A stretch of 7,890 nt of DNA from Bradyrhizobium sp. (GTDB lineage: Bacteria > Pseudomonadota > Alphaproteobacteria > Rhizobiales > Xanthobacteraceae), in assembly GCA_028290165.1 (NCBI GenBank), contig JAQGKJ010000453.1, positions 1-7,890 of the forward strand, in the 5' to 3' direction. The notes beneath the pieces are model-generated. The model had not been told where the DNA came from, made no database searches, and saw nothing but the letters and a program-made list of their open reading frames with translations. The translations under genes and the position numbers were made by a program. Shown here piece after piece: positions 7,075-7,890 of the stretch. Each line of letters begins with the position of its first letter. Position 1 is the first letter of the stretch.

Positions 7075-7175
7075 CTATTGGCACGGATCAGGGCAATATT
7101 CACCCCGTCGGGACGGAAATCGCGCCACAGGCGGCTGGTTGTATCGCTTTCCCAAATCTGCATCTGGCGCGGCAT
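7071..7175 (-). pseudogene. 3' remnant (or short ORF) whose stop overlaps the FkbM start
   Basis: A minus-strand frame ends in TGA at 7073-7071, overlapping the GTG start of the FkbM gene as GTGA, the usual layout of coupled operon genes. From ATG 7175 it encodes 34 residues (MPRQMQIWESD...IALIRANR), with a natural-looking amino-acid mix. The frame stays open upstream for about 14 more codons without a start, then meets a TGA near 7219. It is either the tail of a gene whose 5' part was lost when the noncoding repeat region arrived, or a very small ORF. I do not recognise the family. The other long frame here (7311-7075) is in a different phase and less protein-like. Confidence 0.4.
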
Positions 7176-7235
7176 GCTCTCGAGCCATCGAGCCCGACCG
7201 ATGGCGCGGAAAACCTGATTTGTTGAAACGGATCA

Positions 7236-7301
7236 ACGTGATTTGGCCAGTCCAGTCCCATTTGCAAAAATATTCCGCTTCGCGCTTACCCCAAATCACG
7301 T
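7236..7301. repeat. Perfect 11-bp inverted repeat, 44-bp spacer
   Basis: ACGTGATTTGG at 7236-7246 is matched exactly by its reverse complement CCAAATCACGT at 7291-7301. The spacer holds a tandem CCAGT/CCAGT on the plus strand (7247-7256) and a T/A-rich centre (about 7260-7273). As RNA it would form an 11-bp stem. It lies where the remnant frame loses coding character, which fits the end of a small inserted element. No flanking target duplication is obvious. Confidence 0.6.
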
Positions 7302-7485
7302 CTATATCCATTGATGTCCCGGCCCACAGAGGGGCGTTTCGCGATCGTCACGAACGTTGGGCTCGGGATGCGGTGGACGCGGCAGTGTCAGGTGCGCGGG
7401 TGTGAACGCAGGGCGGGTTTCCCGTGAGCGATCACGAAGCACACGGACGAGCGATGCTGCTGCGGACGGCGAAGTCGTGTGGTCC

Positions 7486-7507
7486 TGACGCCCCGGCGCT
7501 GGCGTCA
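7486..7507 (+). repeat. 7-bp hairpin TGACGCC / GGCGTCA
   Basis: TGACGCC (7486-7492) pairs perfectly with GGCGTCA (7501-7507) around an 8-base loop. A smaller GC hairpin (7529-7532/7537-7540, loop GACC) follows 21 bases later. No T-run directly follows the first; TTTTT occurs 12 bases on (7520-7524). It is part of the structured element described for 7312-7840. Confidence 0.6.
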
Positions 7508-7621
7508 AGTTGGCGGAGGTTTTTGCGAGCCCGACCGGGCCCAACAAAACCTTAATCCGCAAGCGACGGTGACAACAAGCCGATCACCGGGGAGAGCACG
7601 AAGGAAACCGTTAAAACCATT

Positions 7622-7731
7622 GCGTGCGGGAATGCCGGGTAATTCTGGTGGACCTGTGGTGACTAACTCGTGTGCTTTCCACCTTTGCGCACGAGGCTGC
7701 GGGTGCATTGGGCGCCCGGCTTTCCCCACGC
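7622..7731 (+). ncRNA. Long branched stem-loop, possible structured RNA
   Basis: GCGTG (7622-7626) pairs with CACGC (7727-7731). After a bulged C7627, GGGAA (7628-7632) pairs with TTCCC (7722-7726). A U-U mismatch follows, then GCCGGG (7634-7639) pairs with CCCGGC (7715-7720), giving 16 base pairs in all. Inside, CGTGTGC (7669-7675) pairs with GCGCACG (7687-7693), including one G-U pair, around an 11-base loop. A TTTTTT run (7736-7741) comes four bases after the long stem, so transcription on the plus strand could end here. That it is an expressed RNA is inference from structure alone. Confidence 0.4.
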
Positions 7732-7762
7732 CCTCTTTTTTCGGGCGAGAGATACATGCACG

Positions 7763-7795
7763 ACTCGGGCGCATCGCGCCGCGGGGTCGCCGAGT
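7763..7795 (+). repeat. GC-rich stem-loop ACTCGG / CCGAGT
   Basis: ACTCGG (7763-7768) pairs with CCGAGT (7790-7795). The 21-base interior is very GC-rich (GCGCATCGCGCCGCGGGG-like) and can form further pairs. TTTT and TTTTAAAATTT follow from 7809, too distant for a classical terminator. It forms the 3' part of the structured element. Confidence 0.45.
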
Positions 7796-7829
7796 TGCGC
7801 CTGAATAGTTTTGGCTGTTTTAAAATTTG

Positions 7830-7867
7830 AAGGAGAGAAGATGCGGCGATCGATTGGCTCGGGATGA
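7830..7867 (+). promoter_or_regulatory. Consensus ribosome-binding site with an 8-codon ORF overlapping a second ATG
   Basis: AAGGAG (7830-7835) sits five bases before ATG 7841, the best Shine-Dalgarno in the window. The frame from 7841 encodes only MRRSIGSG and stops at TGA 7865-7867. This stop overlaps ATG 7864 as ATGA; the second frame (MTSAHAAAH...) is open to the window end at 7890. It may be a leader peptide coupled to a downstream gene, or the fixed end of the repeat element with chance frames. Only nine codons of the second frame are visible, so no product can be named. Confidence 0.3.
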
Positions 7868-7890
7868 CGTCGGCGCACGCCGCCGCTCAC

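Larger units (their letters stand above)
7312..7840 (+). repeat. Structured noncoding repeat-like element (Bradyrhizobium type, from memory)
   Basis: This 530-bp stretch has no credible gene but is rich in strong hairpins (7486-7507, 7529-7540, 7622-7731, 7763-7795). Its wording, from the GCGATCGTCACGAACGTTGG-like start (about 7340) through GGGGAGAGCACGAAGG (7589-7604) to the CCCTCTTTTTTCGGGCGA tract (7731-7748), matches my memory of sequence scattered between genes in Bradyrhizobium and relatives, where its plus-strand frame is often mis-called as a hypothetical protein. Boundaries and family membership are unverified. It could be a mobile palindromic element, a regulatory RNA, or both. Confidence 0.5.

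Noticed and set aside
7075..7311. A 78-residue minus-strand frame ending just before the FkbM GTG
   Set aside because: It spans the 11-bp inverted repeat and is out of phase with the more protein-like remnant frame that overlaps the FkbM start. It lacks a ribosome-binding site.
7479..7808. A 109-residue plus-strand frame within the structured repeat
   Set aside because: It has no ribosome-binding site, and its amino acids follow the hairpin-rich DNA. I remember the same peptide as a common mis-annotation of a Bradyrhizobium intergenic repeat.

Overview
The window reads as the chromosome of an alphaproteobacterium, most likely Bradyrhizobium or a close relative (Rhodopseudomonas/Afipia group). 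I base this on the style of the proteins (a SPINDLY-type TPR glycosyltransferase beside several FkbM methyltransferases), the fairly high GC content, and a right-hand noncoding stretch that resembles intergenic repeats I remember from Bradyrhizobium genomes. The genus is inferred from memory, not from a database search.

Layout: (1) Positions 1-84 hold the 3' part of a tRNA-Ser(GCU) gene. Two nested-arm stem-loops follow (88-137 and 142-174), then a small GIY-YIG nuclease gene (180-428, +). (2) A large minus-strand gene (481-3387) encodes a 968-residue protein with about 15 TPRs and a C-terminal GT41 (O-GlcNAc transferase/SPINDLY) domain. Its TPR region is a 102-bp tandem array at DNA level (1849-2970). 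(3) A 309-bp intergenic region (3388-3696) carries a perfect 9-bp hairpin and a candidate minus-strand promoter. (4) Three FkbM-type methyltransferase genes follow: 3697-4617 (+), and, convergent to it, 5581-7074 and 4653-5522 (both -, apparently one operon with 5581-7074 first). (5) Upstream of the operon lies the broken 3' end of another coding frame (7071-7175, -), whose stop codon overlaps the GTG start of the first methyltransferase. (6) From about 7176 to 7840 there is no convincing gene. This stretch holds a perfect 11-bp inverted repeat (7236/7301) and a highly structured, repeat-like noncoding element with several strong hairpins. (7) The window closes with a consensus ribosome-binding site, an 8-codon ORF and an overlapping ATG (7830-7890).

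The central genes look like a glycan or glycoprotein modification cluster. The GT41 protein would transfer a sugar to Ser/Thr of target proteins, and the FkbM enzymes would O-methylate sugars or similar acceptors. The acceptor (flagellin, surface polysaccharide or something else) cannot be read from this sequence. I found no clear evidence of a wholly new system. The most notable items are the tRNA/hairpin/GIY-YIG cassette, the unexplained C-terminal domain of the 497-residue methyltransferase, and the structured repeat at the right end.
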